NCBI GenBank assembly: GCA_963575745.1
Contig: CAUYUJ010000357.1
Coordinates: 50,895 to 114,894 of the forward strand
Source of the DNA: Prorocentrum cordatum
Taxonomy: Eukaryota; Sar; Dinophyceae; Prorocentrales; Prorocentraceae
DNA: 64,000 nucleotides
Reading direction: 5' to 3'
The position numbers and the translations under genes are program-made. A model generated the notes under the pieces. It was not told where the DNA came from. It did no database searches and saw nothing but the letters and a program-made list of their open reading frames with translations. This document shows positions 9,217 through 18,969 of this stretch, one piece after another; the first letter of the stretch is position 1; each line of letters opens with the position of its first letter.

Positions 9217-9612
9217 ACCTCCACCGATCGATTCCCGGCCCACCTCCTACTCCCGACGGAGACTATCTCTAAGCCGCCTTCTGAGAAGGCCGTCTCCTTC
9301 TCACTTCCCCTCCCCCTGGCTCGCCGCCGAAGAACCTCCATCGATCGACTCCCGACTCACCTCCCTGTCCCGACAGACCGACAGAGACTATCTCTAAGCC
9401 GCCTTCTGAGAAGGCCGTCTCCTTCTCTTTTCCCCTCCTCCTGGCTCGCCGCCGAAGAACCTCCATCGATCGACTCCCGACGCACCTTCCTGTCCCGACA
9501 GACCGACAGAGACTATCTCTAAGCCGCCTTCTGAGAAGGCCGTCTCCTTCTCTTTTCCCGTCCCCCTGGCTCGCCGCCGAAGAACCTCCATCGATTCACT
9601 CCCGACTCACCT
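9190..9612. repeat. ~125-bp tandem array with CCTTCTGAGAAGG palindrome
   Basis: GACTATCTCTAAGCCGCCTT occurs at 9261, about 9385 and 9511. Each unit carries CCTTCTGAGAAGGCCGTCTC and CTCGCCGCCGAAGAACCTCC. The array grows out of the right arm of F2, so it looks like amplification of a foldback end. Confidence 0.9.
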
Positions 9613-9653
9613 CCCTCTCCCCCTCCTCCTCCTCCTGCACCACAGTCTTAGGC

Positions 9654-9818
9654 TTAAGTCGGGCCTGTCCCTCTTAGGAGGAATATTCAAGAATAGAAAC
9701 AATAGTCTGTTTTTTTGTTTGTTGATTTTCTATGTTTGAGCATTTGTGGTGCATTTTGCTAGTATGCTTTTCAGTTCTTCACCCCAAATCCCCCTGTAGG
9801 GCGACAGGCCCGACCTAA
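9654..9818. mobile_element. Family A MITE, copy A4
   Basis: Starts TTAAGTCGGGCCTGTCCCTC and ends GGCGACAGGCCCGACCTAA. The interior is T-rich and unlike the A1/A5/A7 centre. Confidence 0.85.
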
Positions 9819-9898
9819 CCGTAGGTGGACCAAGAGGTTAACCTCCCACGCCTTCAAAGGATCGTCTTAGCGGGAGCAATTCGCCCTTGACCCTTGGC

Positions 9899-10840
9899 TC
9901 AGCTCCTCTTCCGTGCGACCACGGGTACCAAAGTGCAGAACTGAAAAGGATGTGGCCACCGCTCGAACTCGAAGGCGACACCACCCCGTCTCCTGCCAGC
10001 CCGTCCAACGAACACCGCGGGCAGTCGTCGGCAGGGCCGTCGGGAAATGGGCATGGTGGCGACACCTTCAAATCCTGACCACGTCTGGCCATTGCTTGAC
10101 ACCTTTGCGCTTCTCGCCCTTGTCAATCTGACTGAGCGTGAGCTTGCCTTCCTTGGAACATCCAGGGACGCACGGCCGAGCCAAACGAACGAAACACCTT
10201 GGGCCGCACAAGCCCTGCAGAACCAAACAGCTCGGTAGTTGTGTCGATCCTGCGGGTGCTGTGAATTTGGAAGGGGCTCTTCTGGCACCCCAAGCTGCAC
10301 AATTCTACCGGGCTTGTTTTGCGGATGATTCTCAGGCATGCTAGAACATTGAAAACCCCGTGCCGCCCTGCTCCAAAGCATGAGAGGTTTCCCTGGCCGC
10401 CACAACTCAAGCTTCGGCCTGGATCGTGGCACTTACTTTGCCGAACGGCCAGGTCGTTTTTTAGAGTCATGCCATAAAGCCTAGGCTTGCTTGGCCACAT
10501 CTAGGCCTATGCAAATGAGTCTTTTCTGCACCCTCCAGGCCAGCTGGTCTGCTTCTCCGACTTGAAACACCAAAGAGAAGGGGGGGCCGGCTCCTGCGCC
10601 GAGAGCTTCGCAAGTGCATCTGCCTCTTGGTTGGCATGCTAGCGCTCTGGTGCAATCGTGATTCCGACCTCCGCCTCCCCAAGTGGCTCTGCTGTCCCTT
10701 TTTGGGTGTACCGGCCTATCCGCGACCTCAGGTTTGCGCTGAGACTTGCAGTCGGAACTTCTGGCACTCCCACCAGGGAGAGAAATTGCTCAGGCAGGGC
10801 TGTCCTCCTCCCGTCGCGTCGGCACGGAGGCACCTCTGTG
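9899..10840 (-). pseudogene. Decayed retroelement 3' region (RNase H-like end)
   Basis: On the minus strand, 10840-10500 reads LPEQFLSLVGVP, then GEAEVGITIAPER, a TAG stop and HANQEADALAKLS. The last motif fits the end of an RNase H domain in retroelement polyproteins, where HxxNxxADxLS is typical. Downstream frames at 9899-10432 contain a CxxC pair (VWFCRACAAQG) like the small zinc ribbon after RNase H in dinoflagellate elements. Stops and frame changes show it is dead. No upstream reverse transcriptase is found on this strand, so it is 5'-truncated, as expected of a LINE. Assignment rests on motif memory. Confidence 0.4.
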
Positions 10841-10939
10841 GCGTCGTGTCGTGTCGGGCTGGGCTGTCCTATGAACGTTGCCGAAACTCTTGCCCATCGT
10901 GTCGTGTCGGGCTGTCTTACGAAGTTCCTGCCAATACTG

Positions 10940-11162
10940 TCTCCGCGCTGCCCGCTCTGAGGGTTTGCTCCCTCCTCTCTTTTCCTTCATTCCCTCTTGC
11001 CCCCCACCTCCCCCCCCCTCCCTCCCCGTCAAAGGGTCCTCCCCCATCTACGTCCTTCGCGGGCTACTCTGCAAAAGGGGAAATTCATCCGATTCCTCCT
11101 CCGTGCTGCCCGCTCTGAGCGTTTGCCCCCTCCTCTCTCTTCCTTCGTTCCCTCTTGCCCCT
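10940..11162. repeat. Direct duplication GCTGCCCGCTCTGAG, 159 bp apart
   Basis: 10940-11003 and 11099-11162 are near identical (CTGCCCGCTCTGAGNGTTTG, then the CCTCCTCTCT tract and CCCTCTTGCCCC). A separate short duplication, CGTGTCGTGTCGGGCTG, is at 10846 and 10898. Confidence 0.85.
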
Positions 11163-11814
11163 GCCCCTGCCCCTGCCCCCCTCTGCCCCTTCTCCTTGCT
11201 TTGCCCTTGCTCTGTCTTTCCCATGTCCCTGGAGGAGGAGGCGGCGACGGCGGCGGCGTCGGCGACGACGACGACGACGATTCGTTGCACTTGGCGCAAC
11301 TTTTGCGCACGATGAGTAATGCTCCCGACCGGCTCGGCAGGTCAGCCGGCGGGGGGGGAAACGGGTGCCGCGACTCTCTCCTCCCAGGGGCCGCGCGCCA
11401 TGGTTGGGGCCCCCCGGCCAGTCTCTGCCCAGCAGGGCTCAGTCGTCCCGGCCGGCGGGATACATTTCCCGAGCCGCGGAGACCGCCGCCGACGCCCGTA
11501 GGCTTGGCGGCGCCACGGAGCGGCAGTCCGAATGGAGCGCGTCGCTTCCCCGGACGGCGCCCACACGCCGGCGCGGGCCCGGGGCCCCCCGTGGCGCGAC
11601 CACGTGCTGAAAAACGCGCTAGCGTTGCAAGGCCAGTTCCACAGGAAGTTGGCCACCGCAGCGGCCCCAAGGCACGTGCAGTGGTTTCCTCCGCCTTGCG
11701 TCCCCGGCCTGGTTCAGGGCGAACGCTGTTACAAGTTGTATCGTCCTATTCCACCGGGTACAACGTAGCGCGTGTTTTTTTTTTTTTTTTTTTTTTTTTG
11801 TGAAGCGTCCGCCA

Positions 11815-12885
11815 GGCGCGTTGCACTGCGCAGACAGCCGTTTCGGGAACGGTTCGCGGCAGTTTTCCCCAGCACGGAGGCGCCGAGACAAAGGTGGGCA
11901 AACTTCCAGGCGAGCCAACGCGGATCGCCAGCGAGCGTGGATCAGGAAGCCTTGTTGCGGGAGGGTTCCAGACGTGCCGCCGTGGAAACAGTCCGTGGAT
12001 CTTGGAAAGCAGTGCTCACCGCCTTTCGCGCTTGGGCTGAGTTTTGTGGGTCCTCATGGCTGCCGCAGTTTTCCCGTGACTGCTGACAGTGCCAGTAATT
12101 TCGCGATGTTCGTCCCGCGTGGATTTACATTGCGAAATTCGTTGCAACACCTGCGGTGGGCACGCAAGTTTGGACTTACCAAACCCCTGGCGTGATGGAG
12201 GCGCGCATCAGTTGGTCAAAAGGGCGGTCCGCAGGGATGCCGGCCAAGCTCGCACACGGCCAGCTTTGTACAGGCATGTCGTGAAACGAGTGATCTTTGC
12301 AGCAAAAGTTGAAGGGAAGCATGCACTGGCTGATGCTGTTGCCGCGGCACGTGGCTTCCTTTTCCGCGCTGGAGCGGATCTTGTGCCCTTGATGCATGGC
12401 CCGTTCTTCTCTGGTCGCCACTCCGGCGTTGAATTTACAGAGCAACGCGCCATCGTTGCCTTGGCGAACAGGAAGAACTCTACAGCTCCTGTTACTATCC
12501 GCAGGGACTGTGCGTGTAGAGCTCAGGGGGCGCGCGTGCGCCCCGTGCGCCAGCTAGACGCAGCAGCGCGGGGGGCCAGGTCGCGCGGGCAACCCAGAGT
12601 TTCTCTTTCGGGTACCACGCCTTTCCCTGGGAGACGCGGGCGCACGCCGCGCGGTGCGGCGTGAAGAACGCAGCGGCGCACGAGCTCCGGCGCGGAACTG
12701 CTCTGGACGTGGCCGCTCAAGGGTGTCAGTTGCGGGGGCTGTTGCAGGCGGGCGGTTGGCGATCGGCGGTTTTATGGCGCGCGCGAAGCCGCGCGAGCTC
12801 GAAACGGGCGCGCGCGCAGCTCGTTGCTGATCGCAGCGACAGCGAGCCCGAACCCGAGCGCACGCAAGTTTCGGGAGCCACGTGA
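11815..12885 (+). pseudogene. Tyrosine recombinase (integrase-like) pseudogene
   Basis: Fragments in successive frames line up as one protein. 11815-12083 gives the helical core-binding part (SWKAVLTAFRAWAEFCG). 12085-12190 continues in another frame (FTLRNSLQHLRWARKFGL). 12190-12640 holds the catalytic domain start, with GFLFRAG (candidate first catalytic Arg), ALANRKN (candidate Lys) and a CAC motif. 12646-12885 gives AHELRRG (candidate His and second Arg) and AGGWRS. The Tyr normally a few residues after WRS is absent; VLWRARS stands there. At least three frameshifts plus the missing Tyr make it inactive. Such recombinases occur in Crypton/DIRS-like elements and are abundant in dinoflagellates; which group applies here cannot be told. 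A T run at 11774-11799 lies just upstream. Confidence 0.6.
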
Positions 12886-12904
12886 GGTGTTCGCGCCTAG
12901 CCCG

Positions 12905-14215
12905 CACACGCGGGGTGCAGACCCTGGGTTGGCCTGGGGGACCTGCACCAAGCATCGCCCTGCGTTGGTCAGCTCGTCGATTGTCAGCAGCCGCGGGCTG
13001 CAGGCGAGCGGCGCGCCGCAGCCCTCGCCCCCAAGCTCGAGTTCCGTTTTCCGCAGACAGCGAGGCTAGCCCGGCATGTCACGGAAAACGCAGGGAGAGG
13101 AGCAGGGCGGGGGGCGCCGCGCAGCTTTGATTCAGGACCGGAAGGTTCAGGTTGGCTTGGGCCCCATCCGTGGGTTCGCCCGCCTACCCGCCCAGGGTGT
13201 AGACCGTGGGCATGGCTGAAACACTGGGCAACTGGGATGCCATTCCCCAGTTGTGCCCGCAGCACTCCTGGGTTGCAGGCCCTGGGCTGGGCTGGTGCAC
13301 CTACACCAAGCATCGCCCCGCGTCGGTGCAGAGGTCAGCTCGTCCGTTGTCAGCAGTTGCGGGCGGCAGGCGAGCGGCGCGTCGCCGCCGGCGCCCCTGG
13401 CGCTGCAGGCCCCCCGCCCTCAAGTTCGAGTTCCGTTTTCCGCTGACAGCGAGGCTAGCATGGCATGTCGCGGAAATCGCAGGGAGTGGAGCGGGGCAGG
13501 GGCTGCCGCGCAGCTTTGGCCCAGGACCGGAAGGTCCAGGTTGGCTTGGGCCCCATCCGTGGGTTTGCCCGCCCACCCGCCCAGGGTGTAGACCGTGAGC
13601 ACGGGTGGCAACGCTGGGCAACTGGGATGCCATTCCCCAGTTGTGCCCGCAGCTCTCCTGGGTTGCAAACCTTGGGCTGGGCTGGTGGACCTACACCAAG
13701 CATCGCCCCGCGTCGGTGCAGAGGTCAGCTTGTCTTTTGTCAGCAGCCGCGGGCGGCACGCGAGCGGTGCATCGCCGCCTGCGCCCCTTGCGCTACAGGC
13801 CCCCCGCCCCAAAGCTCGAGTTTTCCGCAAGCAGCGAGGCTAGCATGGCATGTCACGGAAATCGCAGGGAGCGGAGCGGGGCGGGGGTTGCCGCGCAGTT
13901 TTGGCTTAGTACCGGAAGGTCCAGGTTGGCTTGGGCCCCATCCGTGGGTTCGCCCGCCCACCCGCCCAGGGTGTAGACCGTGGGCATGGTTGGAAACGCT
14001 GGGCAACTGGGATGCCATTCCCCAGTTGTGCCCGCAGCTCTCCTGGGTTGCAGGCCCTGGGCTGGGCTGGTGGATTTGCACCAAGCATCACCCCGCGTCG
14101 GTGCAAAGGTCAGCTCGTCCTCTGTCAGCAGCCGCGGGCGGCAGGCGAGCGGCGCATCGCCGCCGGCGCCCCTGGCGCTGCAGGCCCCCTTGTCCCCCAG
14201 CTCGAGCACCGTTTT
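12905..14215. repeat. ~385-bp tandem array, four units
   Basis: GGTTGCAGGCCCTGGGCTGG starts near 12914, 13271, 13661 and 14045 (periods 357, 390, 384). Units carry CACCAAGCATCGCCCCGCGT, GCAACTGGGATGCCATTCCC and CCCATCCGTGGGTTCGCCCG. Frames of 80-250 aa on both strands repeat with the unit and are not genes. It starts directly after the recombinase C-terminus, so it may derive from that element's 3' region. Confidence 0.95.
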
Positions 14216-14609
14216 CCAGGGCTCCCAAATTCTGAAGCTGGTTCGGAGGTTAGAACTTTTACTCGGCCCGTATGGCTGAGTTTCTGAGAGACGGCCGCCT
14301 CGACCCAGGCCTGGCTCTGTCATTCTGGAGGGATCGGGAGGGGACGTCGTTCGTGTCGCGGGAGAGCGGGGGGAGGCGGAAAGGGCACCCTTTTTAGGTA
14401 CGTGCTTTCGGGCCCGAGAGTGGGCCCGCCACTGACCTCGGCGCCAGCAGGCCTGACCCCGATCGTCACAGGACCGCGGTCTGCGCGTACGCTGCGACGG
14501 CTCAGGTGAGCCACATCGGCAGATCATGTGTTGGTGCGGCCTATCTTTTTAGCCGGATTGGACTGGGATCCACTGCTTCTTCCGATGTCGTATCGTATCG
14601 TATCCTCTT

Positions 14610-14692
14610 CCTCATCCTCCCCTTCCTCTTCCTCCTCCTCCTCCTCCTCCACCTCCTCCTCCTCCTCCTCCTCCTCTTCCTCCCCCTCCCGA
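14610..14692. repeat. CTC trinucleotide tract
   Basis: A (CTC/TCC)n run that gives spurious Ser/Leu and Glu/Arg frames. Confidence 0.9.
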
Positions 14693-14871
14693 CGGGGACT
14701 GTCTCTGGCGGCTGCGACCCGGGCCGCGGCGCGTCCATCCGCCGCTGGGGCAGAGGCGCCGAGATTGAGGAGGATGCGGCTTTTCGAGGTTCGGGAATCG
14801 AGGGGCGAGGATGGAGGATCGAGAGAGGGGAGGAGGAGAGGGGGGGGGCCCATGTTGATCCAATCGACCCG

Positions 14872-15056
14872 ATTCGGTATCGATTTCGGCCGTCTCGGTC
14901 CGATCCGATTTCTGTATCCCAGCGATCCGATGCGACCCATTGCTTGCATGGCGCTGCTGTGGATCCTGGCGCAGCCGATCCGATGCGATTTTGATTCCGT
15001 GCCGATGCAGCCCAATTCGATCCCTATTTCGATTCGATCCGACATGCTGATTCGAT
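14872..15056. repeat. Family K CGATCCGATT repeat, copy K1
   Basis: CGACCCGATTCGGTATCGAT, CAGCGATCC, TGGATCCTGGCGCAGCCGAT and GATTCCGTGCCGATG recur in the same order at 32740-32928. Both ends are rich in GATTCGATCC and are partly inverted, as in a foldback. Confidence 0.7.
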
Positions 15057-15147
15057 TCAAGGGCCGACCTGCATTGTACCGTGATCGTCCTTGGGATGGT
15101 GTCCAGAACAGATGCCCTTCAAGAGTAGGCGCGGCCCTGGATCAGTG

Positions 15148-15312
15148 CGCCTCCTCCTCCTCCTCCTCCTCCTCCTCCTCTTCCTCCTCCTCCTCGTCGT
15201 CTCCCCTCCTCCTCCTCCTTCTTCCTCCCTCCTCATCTTACTCCTCTTCCACGTCCTCCTCCTCCTCCTCCTCTTTCTCCTCCTCCTCCTCCCCCTCCTC
15301 CTCCTCCTCCGC
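15148..15312. repeat. CTC trinucleotide tract
   Basis: An interrupted (CTC)n tract upstream of a coding-like segment. Confidence 0.9.
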
Positions 15313-15320
15313 CTGTTCCC

Positions 15321-15478
15321 CGGGGGTGGGCCGCCCCGAGGGACCAGCTGTCGCAGACGCTGGCCGCGCTGGCGGCCACGGCGCCGGCGGTCGCGCAGAT
15401 CCTGCTGCGGCACGGCTGGATTCCGCCGTCGGGAGGCGCGCGTAGCCGCCTCGCGGCTGGGCAAGCGGGGGGGATGGT
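15321..15478 (+). CDS. Candidate exon, product unknown
   Basis: The frame starting CGG GGG TGG GCC reads RDQLSQTLAALAATAPAVAQ, then ILLRHGWIPPSGGARSRLAA. Nearly every codon ends in G or C (GAC CAG CTG TCG CAG ACG CTG GCC GCG CTG), which neighbouring frames do not match. The segment predicts an amphipathic helix and a small loop. It is bounded by a CTC tract upstream and a dispersed repeat downstream, so it may be one exon or a gene fragment. No domain recognised. Confidence 0.3.
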
Positions 15479-15493
15479 ATGTAGAAGCGCCTT

Positions 15494-15790
15494 TGACCCA
15501 AGGTGCCCCCGGGAGTTCCAAGGAGGCCCCCGCGGCCTCCAGCGGGCGGGGCCGGGACGAGGACGTGTCCGTTCCACAGCGTGCCGGGAACGTTCTGGGA
15601 AGATCGCAGGGGTTCTCGAGTTGTCCTCCCCCGAACTTACCCTCGTCCTGGCCTCGTCTTGCCCCAGGAGTTCCAAGGAACCCTCCTTGGCCTCCAGAGC
15701 ACCCCTCACGAGGCGCAGCGGCGCCCCAGGGGCTCCAAGCTGGCGCGAGCAGCTGGGGGCACCTTGGGCCAGGGGCAATTCGAGGAACCC
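15494..15790. repeat. Dispersed repeat CCAAGGTGCCCCCGGGA, second locus
   Basis: CCCAAGGTGCCCCCGGGAGT, then CCCCAGGAGTTCCAAGGAAC with CTCCAGAGCACCCCTCACGA and CCCCAGGGGCTCCAAG, parallel 1331-1475. The two halves here are partly duplicated. Confidence 0.65.
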
Positions 15791-15851
15791 CCGACGGGGT
15801 GGGGGGGGCGAAGGGGATGGGCGCGAGGAGCGACGTCGACCCCTGCAGCGG

Positions 15852-15952
15852 TCGGGACCCATCCCCAGGGACCGGTTTTTCGTTTTCTGACGGCCCCAAA
15901 GCCCAGGGAGGGCCCCAGGAGGCCGAAAATAGCGAAAGACGTTCACGGGTGC
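15852..15952. repeat. Family J foldback, partial copy J3
   Basis: GGGACCGGTTTTTCGTTTTC, TGACGGCCCC, GGGCCCCAGGAGGCCGAAAA match (inverted) the centre of J1 at 22200-22290. The outer GACATC arms are missing. Confidence 0.5.
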
Positions 15953-15966
15953 ACTCGGGAGCCTGG

Positions 15967-16134
15967 AGACGGGGGTCGGTGCAAACTGGGGTCAGCCAGA
16001 GCGCCGGATCTGGCAGGATCCAGCGGAGGCAGGGTTGCACTGACCCAGGCTAGCGAGCAGGATCCTGCAGGATCTGGCAGGATGCTGCAACGTCCGATTG
16101 GCCCAGATTTGCATTGACCCGGGTCAGTGCGTCA
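15967..16134. mobile_element. Family I foldback, copy I1
   Basis: GGGGGTCGGTGCAAACTGGG and GTCAGCC at the left face GGCCCAGATTTGCATTGACC and CGGGTCAG at the right. The interior is GCAGGATCCTGCAGGATC-rich. Other copies: 16697-16868 and 31849-32003. Confidence 0.8.
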
Positions 16135-16299
16135 CCGTAGCATGGGGAAAACCGATGCCCACATTTGGCCATGCCCCTGTTCAGGAGGATCTGGGCTCCT
16201 CAGACGCGAGCATAATAAACAACGTGGTGGATTGAAACGCCTAAGTCTTTGTTTAGCTATGCCCCCGCTTAGTTCAGATGCAACTCATGAAAGGTAAAA

Positions 16300-16478
16300 T
16301 TCTGACTTTGCCCTGGCCCGGAAACCCAGCTTAATCCTCATTGATTCGGCTTAATCCCGCTCAATACGGCTTGATCCCGCTTACCCTGCAGCAGAATCCG
16401 GCGTAGTAGCCCCCCAATGGGGCTCAATTCTCCTTAATCTTTCCGACGAAGACCTTCCAGTAGTTCCCTCCTAAGTTT
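16300..16478. repeat. Dispersed repeat pair M, copy M1
   Basis: TTTGCCCTGGCCCGGAAACC, several TTAATCCCGCTCAAT motifs, AGCCCCCCAATGGGGCT and CCGACGAAGACCT occur in the same order at 53572-53778. The CGGCTTAATCCCGCTCA motif is itself tandemly repeated. Confidence 0.8.
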
Positions 16479-16696
16479 AGAGTGCCCCGAAAAGGGGGGT
16501 GCGCGCCAGAGGGAGGGAAGCGCTGGCGGAGGGGCCAGCTGGCCACCAGCAGGCCATCCCCCGAGGGTCCTCCCGGCTGGCCCCAGCAGGCCCTCTGAGT
16601 GGCGCGGAGCGGTCTCGACGCGCCAGTCTTGCGGCGCGGAGCGTCCCAGGGTGTTGAGACCGCCCCAGACTGTGTACTCGGGGGCGGGGGCGGGGC

Positions 16697-16868
16697 TCAA
16701 GAGACGGGGGTCAATGCAAACGGGGGTCAGTCAGAGCGCGGGACTTTGCAGGATGCTGAAGAGCCAAGGTCGCACTGACCGGGCTTGAATGCAGGATCCT
16801 GCACGATCTCGCAAGACCCTGCAAGGCCTGACTGACCCGGGTCTGGATTGGCCTGGGTCAGTAGATCC
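16697..16868. mobile_element. Family I foldback, copy I2
   Basis: GGGGGTCAATGCAAACGGGG with GTCAGTCAG at the left faces CTGACTGACCCGGGTCTGGA and TTGGCCTGGGTCAG at the right. The GGATCCTGCA-rich middle is shared with I1 and I3. Confidence 0.85.
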
Positions 16869-16894
16869 CCGACGGGAGGGGGGACGAAGAGGAG

Positions 16895-17085
16895 CGGGAG
16901 AGAGAGAGTCGGTACGGTCGAATTGGATACGGAGAGAAGTTGTACGAGCCCGACAGCAGTGCTTGTGCGTTCTGAGCGGGAGCTGCTGTCGGTGTCGCTG
17001 CGGACGGTGTTCATTCGAGGCAAACGAGGCGCCTGACAACATTTGTTGTTTGGCATTGTGCCCAATTTGTCTATACCGCGTTCGC
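16895..17085. mobile_element. Family R foldback, diverged copy R2
   Basis: GTCGGTACGGTCGAATTGGA and TACGGAGAGAAG at the left mirror CAATTTGTCTATACCGCG at the right. Inverted, it matches R1 at 54603-54840 through ACAACATTTGTTGTTTGGCA next to TTGTGCCCAA. Small frames on both strands come from this symmetry. Confidence 0.5.
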
Positions 17086-17090
17086 GGAGG

Positions 17091-17366
17091 GGGATGGGCG
17101 TGTTGGAAGATCAGGAGCGAACGCAAGACGTACGAGTGCATGACTTTCCGTGGATTTCCAGAGAATGCATTGCGCGATCGCTCGTAACACGAGATTGGCC
17201 TCGAGGGTTGGGCGACGTATTTATGTACATTGTTGTGCGCATGTTCTTTCCCGACGAAAGTGGGCGTCTGGCCACCATCAAAACGCTGCGGTTGTTGCCC
17301 CCTGTTCGTCGTCAAGCACGTACGTCTTGTGTGGGCTCCCTAGAGGAGGACGACAATGGGCGTTGA
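17091..17366 (+). CDS. Candidate CDS or exon, 91 residues, product unknown
   Basis: The frame opens ATGGGCGTGTTGGAAGAT and ends at TGA 17364-17366. The in-frame ATG at 17043 lies inside foldback R2, so the ATG at 17091 is preferred. The product starts MGVLEDQERTQDVRVHDFPW and includes LGDVFMYIVVRMFFPDESG and an acidic C-terminus SLEEDDNG. Amino-acid use is balanced, unlike the repeat-derived frames nearby, and there are no simple repeats in it. A single hydrophobic stretch (VFMYIVVRMFF) is too short for a membrane span. No family is recognised and no partner gene is visible. It could be one exon of a larger gene. Confidence 0.35.
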   Translation, partial: GMGVLEDQERTQDVRVHDFPWISRECIARSLVTRDWPRGLGDVFMYIVVRMFFPDESGRLATIKTLRLLPPVRRQARTSCVGSLEEDDNGR

Positions 17367-17625
17367 AGTGGGAGGGAGATGGGCGGTTGATGAGTACGAG
17401 GATGGGCGCTGGAGGGGGGGGGGGAAGGACGTTAGAGGACAGTGGTTGGCGTTGAACGAGCAGCAGGAAGCGGAGGAGGTCGAGTTGTGGAAAACGACGA
17501 GGACTGGCATTGGAGGAGGAGGACGGGCGGTGCAGGAGGACGATTCATGATTGGCGGGGGGGGAGGGGGAAGAGGATGCAGCGGCGGCGGAGGACGGAGA
17601 GGACGGGCGCTGGATTCTAAAGACT
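17355..17625. repeat. GGAGGA-rich imperfect repeat (GGGCGCTGGAGGA)
   Basis: Imperfect repeats of TGGGCG(C/T)TGGAGGAGGA and GAGGACG. Frames through it are Gly/Glu-rich. Confidence 0.6.
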
Positions 17626-17833
17626 GATCATCGTGTCGTGCGGCACGCGCGAGCGACCGCCGAACCGCCCCCTGGACGAAGGCCGAGGCCCCAACGCCAG
17701 ACGGGGCCGAGTGCCTTCGTCACCTCACACACGTGCGCTGGACTCTCTGCCGCGGGCGGCGGCAAATCAGGACCATGATCAGGCCGCCCTCTCTCTGGGG
17801 GGCCCTTGGAGGCGCCTTGCACGAATTACGCAC

Positions 17834-18026
17834 AGTGGGACCGAGGTATAAGATCGAGGTCGGTTCGGGGAGGGTCTCCCAGTATTCTCCGTGTTTGTTG
17901 GATGCTCGTTTGCATCCTGGGGAGGGCACCCTTGGAGGTTCTGTGTGTTTTGGCCGACGGAGGGTCTCATGCTCTTGACGGATGTTCTTCTGGCCTGGGT
18001 CCGACCCTACCTCCTTCCGCTTGGTC
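17834..18026. repeat. Dispersed repeat pair N, copy N1
   Basis: GACCGAGGTATAAGATCGAG, CGGGGAGGGT, GCATCCTGGGGAGGGCACCC, TGTGTTTTGGCCGACGGAGG and GGGTCCGAC appear in the same order at 39938-40150. Confidence 0.8.
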
Positions 18027-18138
18027 AGCGGGCGCGTCAAACGGCCACGCCGCCGCCCATTCCTCTGAGTCGAGAGGCGCGACCTGCAGCTCTGCAGCTC
18101 TCGTTCCAAGCCCTTCCCCCTCCCGAGCCCCACTGGAT

Positions 18139-18270
18139 TTAAGTCGGGCCTGTCCCTCTACAGGAGGACTATTCAAACATAGTCCAACAATAGTATGGGG
18201 ACGATGAGTACGTTCTGGGTTTTTTATTTTTCGTCCAAGCTCTGCCTGTAAGGGGGGCCATGCCTGACCT
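18139..18270. mobile_element. Family A MITE, copy A5
   Basis: Starts TTAAGTCGGGCCTGTCCCTC, carries CAATAGTATGGGGACGATGA, and ends TGTAAGGGGGGCCATGCCTG. The right end is more diverged than the left. Confidence 0.85.
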
Positions 18271-18391
18271 GTCTCCATTTCCGAATTATCCCTCCATTCG
18301 CGTTGTTCACGGCGTGCAGCAGGCGGCGAGCCCCATTCCTGCCCAGCAAAATGCTCCGAGTTCCGGTCAGCGTTTGTTCGCCCATCGCAGG

Positions 18392-18661
18392 TCGTGACGC
18401 AACGTGAGCATGCAAATGCAGCTCTGATTGGAAGCCAGGCGAAGGCTGGCAAACCCGTGGCTGCTAAAACGGAGCTCTGGGAAGCTGTTTTCTCTTCCAG
18501 GAAGCAGCCCCTTTACTATTTAGTGCGCTGAGCTTGCTTCTGGGAATGTGTTTCTGTTCTTCCGGGAAGACCGTTTTAACAGCCACGGATTTGCCAGCCT
18601 TCGCCCAGCTTCCGAGTTGTGCATCGTGACGTAAAGTGAACATGCAAATGCAGCTCTGACT
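18392..18661. mobile_element. Foldback element O inside 38-bp direct repeats
   Basis: 18430-18472 and 18571-18613 are 43-bp inverted arms differing at 4 positions (core GGCGAAGGCTGGCAAA, CCGTGGCTG, TAAAACGG). Just outside, 18392-18429 and 18624-18661 are 38-bp direct repeats (TCGTGACG, GTGAGCATGCAAATGCAGCT). The direct repeats are far too long for an ordinary target duplication. Confidence 0.9.
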
Positions 18662-18761
18662 GTCAAGATGGCATCTCACCCTGTGTTGGGAGAAAAGCGT
18701 TCGTTCGTTTTGTCAGACCTCCTCCTCATCCTCCTCCTTCTCCTCCTCCTCCTCCTCCTCA

Positions 18762-18786
18762 TCATCATCATCATCATCATCATCAG

Positions 18787-18865
<79 letters not shown>

Positions 18866-18866
18866 T
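18762..18866. repeat. CAT (ATC) trinucleotide tract
   Basis: About 105 bp of nearly uninterrupted (ATC)n follow a CTC tract and run up to the assembly gap. Confidence 0.95.
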
Positions 18867-18869
18867 CCG

Positions 18870-18969
18870 NNNNNNNNNNNNNNNNNNNNNNNNNNNNNNN
18901 NNNNNNNNNNNNNNNNNNNNNNNNNNNNNNNNNNNNNNNNNNNNNNNNNNNNNNNNNNNNNNNNNNNNN
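18870..18969. other. Assembly gap, 100 N
   Basis: Exactly 100 unknown bases, bounded by an (ATC)n tract and a (CTC)n tract. The round length suggests a scaffolding gap of unknown true size. Frames translated across it are meaningless. Confidence 0.98.

Noticed and set aside
12885-14287. Genes of 80-256 residues on both strands
   Set aside because: They repeat with the ~385-bp array and change frame between units.
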